A DNA stretch of 64,000 nucleotides from Devosia sp. FKR38 (GTDB lineage: Bacteria; Pseudomonadota; Alphaproteobacteria; Rhizobiales; Devosiaceae): contig NZ_STGC01000005.1 in NCBI RefSeq assembly GCF_005222805.1, positions 2,499,256-2,563,255 of the forward strand, read 5' to 3'. Positions 50,681 through 59,491 of the stretch are shown one piece after another. A program made the translations under genes and the position numbers. The notes below the pieces were generated by a model that searched no databases, had not been told where the DNA came from, and was given only the letters and a program-made list of their open reading frames with translations. Every line of letters starts with the position of its first letter. Within the stretch, counting starts at the first letter, position 1.

Positions 50681-51220
50681 ATGAGCCTTGATCGATCCCT
50701 TCGCTGGCGCGGCCTGGAGGCCGAGAGCATCGAGCATGCCCATGTGGTGGCAACACCACGGGACACCCGCATCCGCTCCGCCCTGATCACGCCGCACTAT
50801 GGCTTGTTCTACCGCATCAAGCTCGATGAGGCCGACCGCGTCCGCACGCTGCGCATCGAGCGCACCGACGGCAAGGTGCTCGAGCTGTTCTGCGACGGCG
50901 CCACCAATTGGTCAGACGATCGCGCCGAACCCATCCCGGCCCTGCGTGGCTGTGTGGACATCGACATCTCGGCCACGCCCCTGACCAATTCCCTGCCCAT
51001 CTGGCGCTGTGATTGGGTGCTCGGCCAGCCGCAACGCTTCGCCATGGCCTGGATCGATACCGACACGCTCGCCGTCCGCCGGGACGAGCAGATCTATACC
51101 CGTCTCGACGACACCCATTTCCGCTATCAGTCCGTCGCCAGCAGTTTTGAGCGCGTGCTCGAGGTCGACAGCAACGGCCTGGTGCTGGACTATCCTGGCC
51201 TCTTCGCCCGCGCCGACTGA
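50681..51220 (+). CDS. Putative glycolipid-binding protein (PF06475-like)
   Basis: A 179-residue cytosolic protein with an antiparallel beta-rich pattern (SLRWRGLEAESIEHAHVVAT; CDWVLGQPQRFAMAWID; FRYQSVASSFERVLEVDSNGLVLDYPGLF). These motifs match the putative glycolipid-binding family PF06475, whose function is unproven. The ATG at 50681 removes an extension that overlaps the terminator region; no clear ribosome binding site is seen. Its stop (TGA) abuts the stop of the convergent MerR gene with no base between. Confidence 0.8.
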   Translation: MSLDRSLRWRGLEAESIEHAHVVATPRDTRIRSALITPHYGLFYRIKLDEADRVRTLRIERTDGKVLELFCDGATNWSDDRAEPIPALRGCVDIDISATPLTNSLPIWRCDWVLGQPQRFAMAWIDTDTLAVRRDEQIYTRLDDTHFRYQSVASSFERVLEVDSNGLVLDYPGLFARAD

Positions 51221-52252
51221 TCAGGCCCCTGCGGGCAAAACCACCTTCACCCCGGCGCTGCGGGCGCGCACGTCCGGTGGCGCCAGGCAGGTCTCGACCG
51301 CCTCATAGCCCGGCGCACCGGGATAGGGCGCCACCAGGCTCGGCGGGCTGTGGTTGGCCGGGCAGAGGATGATCGCCTCGTCGCCGCGCACCGACGCCAG
51401 ATCGAGCACGGCGCTCGAGCGCGTCATCAGCATCAGCCGCGGCAGCGTGCTCAATGACGCCCGTAGATAGGCGATCAGCGCCACCTGCGTCGCCTCGTCC
51501 AACCCCTCCTCCACCATGTCGACCACCACCGTCTCTCCCGGCGCGCCGTCAAGCCCGACCAGTAGCGCCCGCAAGGCCGGGCTCAGCGTCGCGCCATCCT
51601 CCGCCAGCCAGGCTTCGGCCCGCGCAAGGCGCTCGCGCAACGCCGGCTCGGCATCCAGCCGCTGCTGGGCCACCATGCCCGCATCTGCATTGCGCTCCAG
51701 GCCCAGGAACCGCCCGCCCTCGATCTCGGCGGCCAGGCGCTGCGACAGCCGCGTCTTGCCGCTGCCCAGGGGGCCGATGATAAAGCTCAGTCGGGCGAGC
51801 TGTGGCAGCACAAACCGCTCTCCGCCCCAGGGCCAGGGCAGATCAAACGCCACCGACGGCCCTTGCGCACCGCCATCCAGGCGGCGCAGCAACGCCATGT
51901 CCGGCGCGGCGCCACGGGCCAGTCCGCCACGCAACTCGCGCACCCGCGCCAGCGCCACCACCAGGGCCTGCATGCGCGCCTCGAGCACGCTCTGCTGGCT
52001 GGCCAGCGCCGTGCCCAAATCGCGCCCGTCGCCACTCAGCACGCGCTCCACCTCGCCCAGGCTGAGCCCCAGGCCGCGCAGCGCCACCACATCTTCGGCC
52101 CGCGCCAGTTCGGCCGGGCCATAGACGCGCCAGCCGGCGGCCGTGCGCCCGGGAGATACCAGGCCCCGATCCTCATACAGGCGCAGCGCCTTGCTGGAGA
52201 CCCCGAGCACGCGGGCGGCATCGGCATGTTTGAGACTGCGTTGGTTTGGCAT
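51221..52252 (-). CDS. MerR-family regulator fused to a P-loop ATPase domain
   Basis: A 343-residue fusion. Residues 1-75 form a MerR winged helix (HADAARVLGVSSKALRLYEDRGLVSPGRTAAGWRVYGPAEL) and 75-125 a dimerisation helix. The rest is a P-loop NTPase: Walker A GPLGSGKT near 160 and a likely Walker B in ETVVVDMVEEGLDEA. No metal-binding cysteines typical of MerR sensors are seen. ATP-coupled DNA binding or DNA distortion is an inference. The ATG at 52252 follows GAGGTGAG; a GTG one codon earlier is the alternative. It converges on the glycolipid-binding gene with zero spacing. Confidence 0.85.
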   Translation of the reverse strand: MPNQRSLKHADAARVLGVSSKALRLYEDRGLVSPGRTAAGWRVYGPAELARAEDVVALRGLGLSLGEVERVLSGDGRDLGTALASQQSVLEARMQALVVALARVRELRGGLARGAAPDMALLRRLDGGAQGPSVAFDLPWPWGGERFVLPQLARLSFIIGPLGSGKTRLSQRLAAEIEGGRFLGLERNADAGMVAQQRLDAEPALRERLARAEAWLAEDGATLSPALRALLVGLDGAPGETVVVDMVEEGLDEATQVALIAYLRASLSTLPRLMLMTRSSAVLDLASVRGDEAIILCPANHSPPSLVAPYPGAPGYEAVETCLAPPDVRARSAGVKVVLPAGA

Positions 52253-52403
52253 CACGACTCACCTCTTGGGGATTGATCGCTCGCCTTATCCGGCCTGCCC
52301 CAAGGGCTGGGTCAAGCCCGATTGCGCCCCGGCAGGCGCTGTCATGGCCGGGTCATCAAATCACCCTAAAAACCGAACTGTTCATGTCGTTGGGGGCAAC
52401 ACC

Positions 52404-52694
52404 ATGTTCCATCTCACCCGCCGCATCATGACTGGTCTGCCACTGGCACCGGTGTTGATCGGCCTGAGCGATCAGCCAGGGCTTCTGGTCGTGCCGCCGG
52501 CACTGACCGCGCTGGTGGTCTTGTTGCGCGACCGCGTCATCCGCCGTCGCGTCGGCCTGGCCGCCTGGCCCAGCGATGGTTTTGCCCGCCATGTGCTGGT
52601 CGATGATCTGGGCCAATTGCTGGGCCATAGCCTGCTCGCCCTGCCGCTCTTCCTGATCGGCCATGCGCTTCGCGCGACCCTGATCCCTGTCTGA
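52404..52694 (+). CDS. Small membrane protein, hypothetical
   Basis: A 96-residue protein with two or three hydrophobic segments (LPLAPVLIGLSD; LLVVPPALTALVVLLRD; LLGHSLLALPLFLIGHAL) separated by an Arg-rich turn, consistent with an inner-membrane protein. No family recognised. The start at 52404 is preceded by GGGGG only. It lies alone between the MerR gene and pgk on the pgk strand. It could be a chance frame in GC-rich DNA, but the codon pattern and segment spacing favour a real gene. Confidence 0.5.
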   Translation: MFHLTRRIMTGLPLAPVLIGLSDQPGLLVVPPALTALVVLLRDRVIRRRVGLAAWPSDGFARHVLVDDLGQLLGHSLLALPLFLIGHALRATLIPV

Positions 52695-52781
52695 ACCACC
52701 CCTTTTTTTGAACGACTTGCCTTCCCCCATTGCCAACGCTCTGCTACGCCACGGCAGTTATTTCACCGGGAGGCACGACCT

Positions 52782-53984
52782 ATGAGCGCCACGTTCAAGA
52801 CCCTCGACGAGCTCGATCTCACCAACAAGCGCGTCCTGCTCAGGGCCGACCTCAACGTTCCGGTTGCCGATGGCCAGGTCACCGATGCTACCCGCATCGA
52901 ACGTCTCGTCCCCACCATCCGAGAAATCGTCAAGCATGACGGCAAGGCCATTCTGCTGAGCCATTTCGGCCGCCCCAAGGGCAAGGTCGACGCGGCCTTC
53001 TCGCTCGAACAGGTCTGCGCCGCCGTCGCCGATCAGACCGGCCATCCGGTTGGCTTTGTTGCCACCGACTGGACCGATGTCTCGGCTGCCAAAAAGGCCA
53101 TCGACGCCGCGCCTGCCGGCTCGGTCCTCGTGCTGGAGAACACCCGTTTCCATCCCGGCGAAGAAGCCAATGACATCGAGCTAGCCAAGCGCATGGCGAG
53201 CCTCGGCGACGTTTATGTCAACGACGCCTTCTCGGCCGCCCACCGCGCCCATGCCTCCACCGAAGCCCTGGCCCATCTGCTGCCGGCTGCGGCGGGCCTG
53301 GCCATGCAGGCCGAGCTGGAAGCGCTCGAGGCCGGTCTCGGCGCCCCCAAGAAGCCCGTCGTCGCCATCGTCGGCGGCGCCAAGGTCTCCTCCAAGATCG
53401 ACCTGCTGGAAAACCTCGTCACCAAGGTCGATGGCCTCGTCATCGGCGGCGGCATGGCCAATACCTTCCTGCATGCCCAGGGCGTCAATATCGGCAAGTC
53501 GCTCTGCGAAAAGGACCTCGCCGAGACCGCCATCCGCATCATGGAAAAGGCCGTCGACAGCGGTTGCGCCATCATCCTGCCGATTGACGCAGTTGTCGCC
53601 TGGCACTTCAAGGCCGATACCCCCACCCGCCTCTATGGCGTTGATGCCATCGACCCCGATGGCATGATCCTGGATATCGGCCCCTCCTCGATCGAGCGCA
53701 TCATCGGCGCCATCGACGATGCCAACACTGTGGTCTGGAACGGCCCCGTCGGCGCCTTCGAGATGAACCCCTTTGACGCCGGCACCGTCGCTTTGGCCAA
53801 GCACGTCGCCAAGCGCACCCATGACGGCAAGCTGGTCTCGGTCGCCGGTGGCGGCGACACCGTCTCCGCCCTCGCCCATGCCGGGGTCAAGGACGCCTTC
53901 ACCTATGTCTCCACCGCTGGCGGCGCCTTCCTTGAGTGGATGGAAGGCAAGCCCCTCCCGGGCGTGGACGCCCTCAAGAAGTAG
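52782..53984 (+). CDS. pgk: Phosphoglycerate kinase
   Basis: Transfers phosphate from 1,3-bisphosphoglycerate to ADP. 400 residues: N-domain substrate motif LLRADLNVPV and HFGRPKGK, hinge region, C-domain nucleotide motifs GGAKVSSKI, VWNGPVGAFE and GGGDT. GGGAGG precedes the ATG at 52782. It stands in the central carbon block but is separated from gap by three unrelated genes; fba follows after 201 bp with hairpins between, so each may have its own promoter. Confidence 0.98.
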   Translation: MSATFKTLDELDLTNKRVLLRADLNVPVADGQVTDATRIERLVPTIREIVKHDGKAILLSHFGRPKGKVDAAFSLEQVCAAVADQTGHPVGFVATDWTDVSAAKKAIDAAPAGSVLVLENTRFHPGEEANDIELAKRMASLGDVYVNDAFSAAHRAHASTEALAHLLPAAAGLAMQAELEALEAGLGAPKKPVVAIVGGAKVSSKIDLLENLVTKVDGLVIGGGMANTFLHAQGVNIGKSLCEKDLAETAIRIMEKAVDSGCAIILPIDAVVAWHFKADTPTRLYGVDAIDPDGMILDIGPSSIERIIGAIDDANTVVWNGPVGAFEMNPFDAGTVALAKHVAKRTHDGKLVSVAGGGDTVSALAHAGVKDAFTYVSTAGGAFLEWMEGKPLPGVDALKK

Positions 53985-53997
53985 GCGCCGCGTTCCT

Positions 53998-54100
53998 CCA
54001 GCCTCGCCCCTGTTCTTCGGAGAGGGGGCGTGGCTGGACGCCATTCAGACCCGTAAATGGCACGAGCCAGCACGGCGCGCATCTTCCATACAAGATGCGC
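53998..54100 (+). terminator. Two hairpins after pgk
   Basis: Hairpin one spans 53998-54037 (CCAGCC with GGCTGG outside CGCCCCT with AGGGG-CG). Hairpin two is 54077-54085 with 54092-54100, a perfect 9-bp stem GCGCATCTT/AAGATGCGC. Neither has a long T-run; the second is followed by CTTTGGT. They probably end or attenuate the pgk transcript. Confidence 0.45.
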
Positions 54101-54105
54101 CTTTG

Positions 54106-54153
54106 GTCTAATAACCCTAGGTCTAATCGCAGCCGCGCCGCCGAAAGTCTAAT
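54106..54153. promoter_or_regulatory. Three GTCTAAT direct repeats upstream of fba
   Basis: GTCTAAT occurs at 54106-54112, 54121-54127 and 54147-54153, 33-80 bp before the fba start codon. Start-to-start spacings are 15 and 26 bp. They could be activator half-sites; no known regulator motif is recognised. Confidence 0.4.
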
Positions 54154-54185
54154 CTGCACCCAGGTTCAATTGCTGAAGGTGCAAC

Positions 54186-55214
54186 GTGTCCAAGTCGCTC
54201 AATTCCATTGCCCAGAAGCTGATGGAGCCCGGCAAGGGCATCCTCGCTGCCGATGAATCCGAAGGCACCATTGCCAAGCGTTTTGCCAAGATCAACCTGC
54301 CCAATTCGCTCGACCTGCGCCGCGACTATCGCGAGATGCTGTTCCGCTCCACCGAGGCCATGACCAACTATATCTCCGGCGTCATCCTCACCGAGGAGAC
54401 CCTGGAGCAACACGCTGCCGACGGCTCGGCCTTCCGCGCCATTCTCGCCGACGCCGATGTCATTCCCGGCATCAAGGTCGACCGTGGCGCTTTCCCCATG
54501 CCCGGCGACCATGGCGAGAAGATCACCGAAGGCCTCGATGGCCTACGCCAGCGCCTGCACCGCTATGCCGAATTGGGCGCCGGCTTTGCCAAGTGGCGCG
54601 CCGTTATCACCATCAATGACGTAGCCCCCACCCGCAACAACATCCGCGCCAATGCCCATGCCCTGGCCCGCTATGCCATTCTCTGCCAGGAAGCCGGCAT
54701 CGTGCCGGTGGTCGAGCCCGAAGTGGTGGGTGATGGCGATCCCGGCAATCATTCCATCGAGCGCTGCGCCGCCGTCACCGGCGATGTGCTGGAAAACACC
54801 TTCAAGGAACTGCGCCTGGCCGGCGTGGATCTGGGCGGCATGCTGCTCAAGCCCAATATGATCCTGCCCGGCGTCAATTCGCGCGAGCGCCCCAGCTATG
54901 AGGAAGTCGCCAAGCGCACCGTCGCCGTGCTGCGCGAACATGTGCCGGCCGCCGTGCCGGGCATTGCCTTCCTCTCGGGCGGCCAGACCGACGAAGAGGC
55001 CACGGCCCATCTGTCGGCGATGAACCAGATCCCCGGCAAGCCCTGGCCGCTGACGTTCTCGTATGGTCGCGCCTTGCAGAACGTTGCCCTGCGCACCTGG
55101 GCCGGTCGTCGCGAAAACTTCCCGGCCGCTCAGGCCGCGTTCAGCCATCGCGCCCGCATGAATTCTCTGGCGGCCCTGGGCACCTGGGACGGTGCCCACG
55201 ACCAGGCAGCCTGA
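54186..55214 (+). CDS. fba: Fructose-bisphosphate aldolase, class I
   Basis: Cleaves or forms fructose-1,6-bisphosphate. This is the metal-independent class I type, with the Schiff-base lysine in MLLKPNMILPG and the motifs PGKGILAADESEGTIAKRF, VVEPEV and TFSYGRALQ. 342 residues. The start codon is GTG (54186), with GAAGGTG upstream; no ATG fits as well. No class II enzyme is seen in the window. It ends at a hairpin terminator and is followed by the thiE-like gene. Confidence 0.96.
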   Translation: MSKSLNSIAQKLMEPGKGILAADESEGTIAKRFAKINLPNSLDLRRDYREMLFRSTEAMTNYISGVILTEETLEQHAADGSAFRAILADADVIPGIKVDRGAFPMPGDHGEKITEGLDGLRQRLHRYAELGAGFAKWRAVITINDVAPTRNNIRANAHALARYAILCQEAGIVPVVEPEVVGDGDPGNHSIERCAAVTGDVLENTFKELRLAGVDLGGMLLKPNMILPGVNSRERPSYEEVAKRTVAVLREHVPAAVPGIAFLSGGQTDEEATAHLSAMNQIPGKPWPLTFSYGRALQNVALRTWAGRRENFPAAQAAFSHRARMNSLAALGTWDGAHDQAA

Positions 55215-55245
55215 TCAAGCGTCCGACGTCCCAACGTCACCATGA

Positions 55246-55285
55246 TGCGCGCGGCGCCTTTCGGGGCTGCGCGCATTTTGTTTTG
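55246..55285 (+). terminator. Intrinsic terminator after fba
   Basis: ATGCGCGC (55246-55253) pairs with GCGCGCAT (55270-55277) and is followed by TTTTGTTTT on the plus strand. Confidence 0.8.
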
Positions 55286-55380
55286 CGCCGTCGGCCCCCT
55301 TCGCCTATTGGAGGACTGTCCTCTTTGTCGCCCAAATCGCGACACATGTAGACACCAACCGCGTTGAGTGCTTCCGACAC

Positions 55381-55977
55381 ATGGCTCCCCAGTTCTATCT
55401 GATCACCCCCGCCGCTGCCGATGTCGAGACGTTCCCCTCTCGCCTGATGGCTGTGCTCAATGTAGCCGAATTCGCCGCCCTGCTGGTGCGCCGCGCCACC
55501 ATGGACGCTGCCACCTATGAGGCGCTGGCCACCCGCGTCATCAACATCGGTCAGGGTGCCGGCTGCGCCGTGCTGCTCGAAGACGATGTCGCCCTCGCCC
55601 GGCGCCTGGGTGCCGATGGCGTGCACATCACCACTGGCGCCGCCGCGGTCAAGAACGCCATTGCCGCGCTCAAGCCCGGTCTGATCGTTGGCGCCGGCCG
55701 CACCGCCAGCCGCCATGACGCCATGACCATGGGCGAAATGGACGTCGACTATGTCTTCTTTGGCCCGCTCGATGGCGCTACCGATCCCGCCAGCGCCGAC
55801 CTCGCCGAATGGTGGGCCGCGACGTTTGAAATCCCCGCTGTGCTCAGCGATCCTGGCGCCGGCCCCACGGTCGACCCGCGCGGCGCCGAGTTCCTCGCAC
55901 TCTCCACCAGCATCTGGACCGCGGCCGACCCGGTCGCCGCCACCATAGCCATCGTCAGCGCCTTGGGTGCCCGATGA
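55381..55977 (+). CDS. Thiamine-phosphate synthase-like protein
   Basis: A 198-residue TIM-barrel protein resembling ThiE (starts MAPQFYLITPAA; later LLEDDVALARRLGADGVHI, IVGAGRTASRHDAMTMGEMDVDYVFFGP). ThiE joins two thiamine precursors; several catalytic-loop residues appear altered, so a related but different role is possible in this Hyphomicrobiales subgroup. No other thi gene is nearby. Its stop overlaps the start of the Sel1 gene by 4 bp, so the two are coupled. Confidence 0.75.
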   Translation: MAPQFYLITPAAADVETFPSRLMAVLNVAEFAALLVRRATMDAATYEALATRVINIGQGAGCAVLLEDDVALARRLGADGVHITTGAAAVKNAIAALKPGLIVGAGRTASRHDAMTMGEMDVDYVFFGPLDGATDPASADLAEWWAATFEIPAVLSDPGAGPTVDPRGAEFLALSTSIWTAADPVAATIAIVSALGAR

Positions 55978-57095
55978 TCCGCTTGCGCCGGCCTGTCCTG
56001 GCCCTGCTGCCCCTGCTGATCATGGCGCCAGCCTGGGCTCAGGATAGCGGCGCCACCAGTGCCGACACTACCGCGACCGAGACCGCCCCCGCCGAGATCA
56101 TCAGCGATCAGATCTTTGGCCCCAGGGTGCCCACCGATGACGCCTTCGGCGCCTTCCAGCGCGGGTATTTCCTCACCGCGCTCGAACTCGCCCTGCCGCG
56201 CGCCGAAAAGGGCGAGGCCTCGGCGCAGACGCTGATTGCCGAGCTCTATGCCAAGGGCCTGGGCGTGGCCCAGAACGACACGCGCGCCGCCGGCTGGTAC
56301 CAGCTCGCCTCCAACAATGGTGACATGCTGGCCACCTTCGAGCTGGCCCTGATGTATGAAGAAGGCACCGGCGTGCCCAAGAACCGGGCCCGCGCTGCGG
56401 CTCTGTTCAGCCAGGCAGCCGACGCCGGCTACATGCCCGCCAAATACAATATGGCCCTGCTCCACATCGAGGGCGTCTACGCCTCTCCCAGCCTCACCAC
56501 CGCCGCGAGCCTGATGAAGCAGGCCGCCGACACTGGCTTGCCCGAGGCGGAATATGACTATGGCACCATGCTCATCGAAGGCGCGGGCCTCGTCCCCGAT
56601 CCTGCACTGGGTGCCGAGTACATCCTCAAGGCCGCCGAACAGAACCTGACGGCCGCCCAGATCGACTACGCCACCCTGCTCTATATGGGCCAGGGCGTGA
56701 CCCGGGATGTCGAGGGCGCCGCCGCTTGGTATCGCCGCGCCGCCGAGGCCGGCAATGCCGTGGCGCAGAACCGCTACGCCAAACTCTTGGCCGTGGGCGA
56801 AGGCGTGCCGCTCGACCTGCAGGAATCCGCGATGTGGCGCGCCCTCGCCCGTCGCCAGGGCATTAACGACGCCACGCTCGATAGCCTGCTGATCTCCATT
56901 CCGGCACAAGATCTGGCCACGGCCGAGGAGCGTGCGCGCTTCTGGCCCTCGGTTCCGCCCACCACGCCGACCGCCGAGACCATTCTCGAGATCCCCACCA
57001 CCAGCGTTCCGGCCAGCACCGGCCCGACCCTGCCGACGCCCACCGACGTGCCGCCTGGCGCGTCCGGGGATGCCCCCAAACCGCAAGACCCTTGA
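55974..57095 (+). CDS. Secreted Sel1-repeat (TPR-like) protein
   Basis: A 373-residue exported protein: signal peptide (VLALLPLLIMAPAWA), then about seven Sel1-like repeats in residues 60-290 (for example AQTLIAELYAKGLGVAQND, ATFELALMYEEGTGVPKN, AQIDYATLLYMGQGVTRD), and a Pro/Thr-rich disordered C-terminus (about 310-373). Such solenoids scaffold protein complexes in the periplasm; the partner is unknown. The start overlaps the end of the thiE-like gene. It is followed by a GC-rich hairpin (57099-57127) and then efp. Confidence 0.88.
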   Translation: MIRLRRPVLALLPLLIMAPAWAQDSGATSADTTATETAPAEIISDQIFGPRVPTDDAFGAFQRGYFLTALELALPRAEKGEASAQTLIAELYAKGLGVAQNDTRAAGWYQLASNNGDMLATFELALMYEEGTGVPKNRARAAALFSQAADAGYMPAKYNMALLHIEGVYASPSLTTAASLMKQAADTGLPEAEYDYGTMLIEGAGLVPDPALGAEYILKAAEQNLTAAQIDYATLLYMGQGVTRDVEGAAAWYRRAAEAGNAVAQNRYAKLLAVGEGVPLDLQESAMWRALARRQGINDATLDSLLISIPAQDLATAEERARFWPSVPPTTPTAETILEIPTTSVPASTGPTLPTPTDVPPGASGDAPKPQDP

Positions 57096-57214
57096 TCGGG
57101 CGGGCGTTCTGAGGCAATAAGCCCGCCACGCCCAGCAGACCAAACACATTCGGCCAGCCGCATCCGGCATGCGGGGCCTGCCCCGACAATTCGCGCACCG
57201 AAAGCACCCACGCC

Positions 57215-57781
57215 ATGGCCAAGATCAACGGCAACGAAATCCGCCCCGGTTTCGTCATCAATCACCAGGACCGCCTCTGGGTCGCCGTCAAGGTCGATCA
57301 CGTCAAGCCCGGCAAGGGCGGCGCCTATGCCCAGGTCGAGCTCAAGGCCATCCTGACCGGCACCAAGCTGAACGAGCGCTTCCGCTCCGCCGAGACGGTC
57401 GAGCAGGTCGAGCTCGAGTTCCGCGACTTCACCTTCCTCTACGAGCAGGGCGAAAACCTGGTGTTCATGGACCAGGAAAGCTACGAGCAGGTCGAGCTGG
57501 CCAAGGATTTCGTCGGCGACCGCGCCGCCTTCCTCTCCGATGGCATGAAGATCACCCTCGAAATGCACGAGGACACCCCTCTGGGCGTCAAATTCCCGCC
57601 CAATGTCATTCTTGAGGTCATCGAGGCCGACCCCGTGACCAAGGGCCAGACCGCGTCCAACCAGTTCAAGCCTGCCAAGGTCGCCAACGGCCTCAAGGTC
57701 ATGGTGCCGCCCTTTATCGCCGTCGGTGAGCGCATCGTCGTCGACACCACCGAAACCACCTATCTGCGTCGGGCGGACTGA
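57215..57781 (+). CDS. efp: Translation elongation factor P
   Basis: Relieves ribosome stalling at proline runs. 188 residues in three beta-barrel domains: KOW-like (1-65), then two OB-type domains. The tip loop [16 protein letters not shown] carries Lys34, the residue modified in many bacteria; whether it is modified here cannot be told. The proline-rich tolA and first-gene products in this window are natural clients (inference). A hairpin (57099-57105 with 57121-57127) lies upstream. suhB follows 3 bp later. Confidence 0.97.
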   Translation: MAKINGNEIRPGFVINHQDRLWVAVKVDHVKPGKGGAYAQVELKAILTGTKLNERFRSAETVEQVELEFRDFTFLYEQGENLVFMDQESYEQVELAKDFVGDRAAFLSDGMKITLEMHEDTPLGVKFPPNVILEVIEADPVTKGQTASNQFKPAKVANGLKVMVPPFIAVGERIVVDTTETTYLRRAD

Positions 57782-57784
57782 TCT

Positions 57785-58579
57785 ATGGCACGTTCAGCGA
57801 TCCTCAATGTCATGGTTGGCGCGGCCCTCAAGGCCGGCAAATCCCTGACCAAGGACTTCTCGGAAGTCGAAAATCTCCAGGTCTCCCGCAAGGGACCGGC
57901 GGACTTCGTGTCCAAGGCAGACCTGCGCGCCGAGCAGATCGTGTTCGGTGAGCTGCAGAAGGCCCGTCCCACCTATGCCTTCCTGATGGAAGAGGGTGGT
58001 GAAGTGGCCGGCACCGATGGCCAGCACCGTTGGATCATCGACCCGCTCGATGGCACCACCAATTTCCTGCACTCCATTCCGCTGTTCGCCGTGGCAATCG
58101 CTCTTGAACGCGCCAATGAGATTGTTGCCTCGGTGATCTACAATCCCGTGCTCGACGAGCTTTACACCGCTGAAAAGGGTGGCGGCACCTGGCTTAATGA
58201 CCGCAAGCGCCTGCGTGTTGCCGGTCGCCGCAGCCTGGCCGATGCCGTTGTCTGCACTGGCATCAAGACCCAGGGCACGGCCAATGACAGCCTGCAGCTG
58301 CGCCAGCTCGCCCATATCAATCCCGCCGTCGCCGGCATTCGCCGTTCCGGCTCCATCTCGATGGATATGGCCTGGCTGGCCGGCGGCCGCTACGACGCCC
58401 TTTGGGAAGCCGGCCTGGCGCCCTGGGACGTGGCGCCCGGCCTGCTGATGGTCAAGGAAGCCGGTGGCTTCGTGTCTGACTTTGCTGGCACCACCGGCTC
58501 TGTGTGGAATGGTCAGATCGTGGCCGGCAACGAAACACTGCAAGCCGCCCTGCTCAAGGAACTCCGGCCCATAAACTAG
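57785..58579 (+). CDS. suhB: Inositol monophosphatase family protein (SuhB-like)
   Basis: A 264-residue Mg-dependent sugar phosphatase. Metal motifs: MEEGGEVAG, WIIDPLDGTTNFLH and, near the end, WDVAPGLLMVKEAGG. All metal ligands are present. In bacteria SuhB also acts in rRNA transcription antitermination. The gene follows efp by 3 bp, so efp-suhB is an operon, and it ends at a bidirectional hairpin. Confidence 0.93.
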   Translation: MARSAILNVMVGAALKAGKSLTKDFSEVENLQVSRKGPADFVSKADLRAEQIVFGELQKARPTYAFLMEEGGEVAGTDGQHRWIIDPLDGTTNFLHSIPLFAVAIALERANEIVASVIYNPVLDELYTAEKGGGTWLNDRKRLRVAGRRSLADAVVCTGIKTQGTANDSLQLRQLAHINPAVAGIRRSGSISMDMAWLAGGRYDALWEAGLAPWDVAPGLLMVKEAGGFVSDFAGTTGSVWNGQIVAGNETLQAALLKELRPIN

Positions 58580-58594
58580 GGCCGGATTGTCCCG

Positions 58595-58618
58595 TTCGCG
58601 CCCTTAGCGGGGCGCGAA
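58595..58618. terminator. Bidirectional hairpin between suhB and the DUF1868 gene
   Basis: TTCGCGCCC (58595-58603) pairs with GGGCGCGAA (58610-58618). It overlaps the stop codon of the convergent minus-strand gene and lies 15 bp past suhB. No T-run. Confidence 0.6.
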
Positions 58619-59320
58619 TACCGCCAGTTCCTCGAACCAGTTCATATCGGCAAAGTTGCAGAAGGCCGGCGCCCGCAGCTCGATGACCGGCGCACGCCGC
58701 ACGATATCGGCCTGCACATCGTCGAGCATCGCCTGCCATTGCGGCACGGCAGCATCATCGAGCCAGTCGATCATGTAAGCCATGGTGATGTGGAACTCAT
58801 AGCTGTCGTGGTCGGGATGCTGATACCCCAGCACCTCAGCAAAATTGTTGCGCCAGCTGGCCATGGCATGGCGGTCAGCCGCCGTGACGCCTTCGACAAG
58901 CAGACCCGTCGGCCGGGCCGCCTGCACGGCAACTTTGAAGGCCGGCCCACCGGAAAAGCCCTCAAGCCGCTCCAGGAACCGCTCCGTCATCACCGGGATG
59001 GGCGTATCCCCGGCAATGTCCCGCGGCCAATAGGGATAGGTGCGGCGCCCTTCCAGGATGCCCTGGAACAGCGTCATGTGATAGCTCTCGACCGGGGTGA
59101 AGGCCAGCGACGCCGCATCGGGCATCGCCTGATAGCGGGTCCGCGCATCGATCAGTGCGCGCTGGGTTTCAGACCCCTCCACCAGATGACAGACCACCGT
59201 GTTGCCCGGCTCGGGCAGGAACACGCCATCCCTGTTATAGCGCGTCCCCAGGTGGCTCGGCGGCTTGGGATTGTTGTGACGGCCATAGCGGGCGGCGGAC
59301 GGCATAAGGTCGGCAGACAT
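58604..59320 (-). CDS. DUF1868 / 2H phosphoesterase-like protein
   Basis: A 238-residue protein with two HxT motifs typical of the 2H phosphoesterase fold (HMTLF near residue 80 and HITMAYMIDW near 180), as in cyclic phosphodiesterases and 2',5'-RNA ligases. The family DUF1868 is uncharacterised; a role on cyclic nucleotide or RNA ends is plausible. The ATG at 59320 is preferred to an in-frame extension because it begins the conserved region and has GGAAAG upstream. It converges with suhB. Confidence 0.87.
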   Translation of the reverse strand: MSADLMPSAARYGRHNNPKPPSHLGTRYNRDGVFLPEPGNTVVCHLVEGSETQRALIDARTRYQAMPDAASLAFTPVESYHMTLFQGILEGRRTYPYWPRDIAGDTPIPVMTERFLERLEGFSGGPAFKVAVQAARPTGLLVEGVTAADRHAMASWRNNFAEVLGYQHPDHDSYEFHITMAYMIDWLDDAAVPQWQAMLDDVQADIVRRAPVIELRAPAFCNFADMNWFEELAVFAPR

Positions 59321-59491
59321 GGCAGGCTTTCCAGCAGAAGAAACGACGCGCCCCCATACCCCGTCAGCGCGATGATTGCGTGACACTGCCATCCCCCTTC
59401 AGGCGGCATTAACCTTTGGCATTGCCCCTCGCCACCGCTCTGACTACTCTTGCCTGGTGATTTGGGCGTTTCGGGCAAGGTTCAGGCAAAG

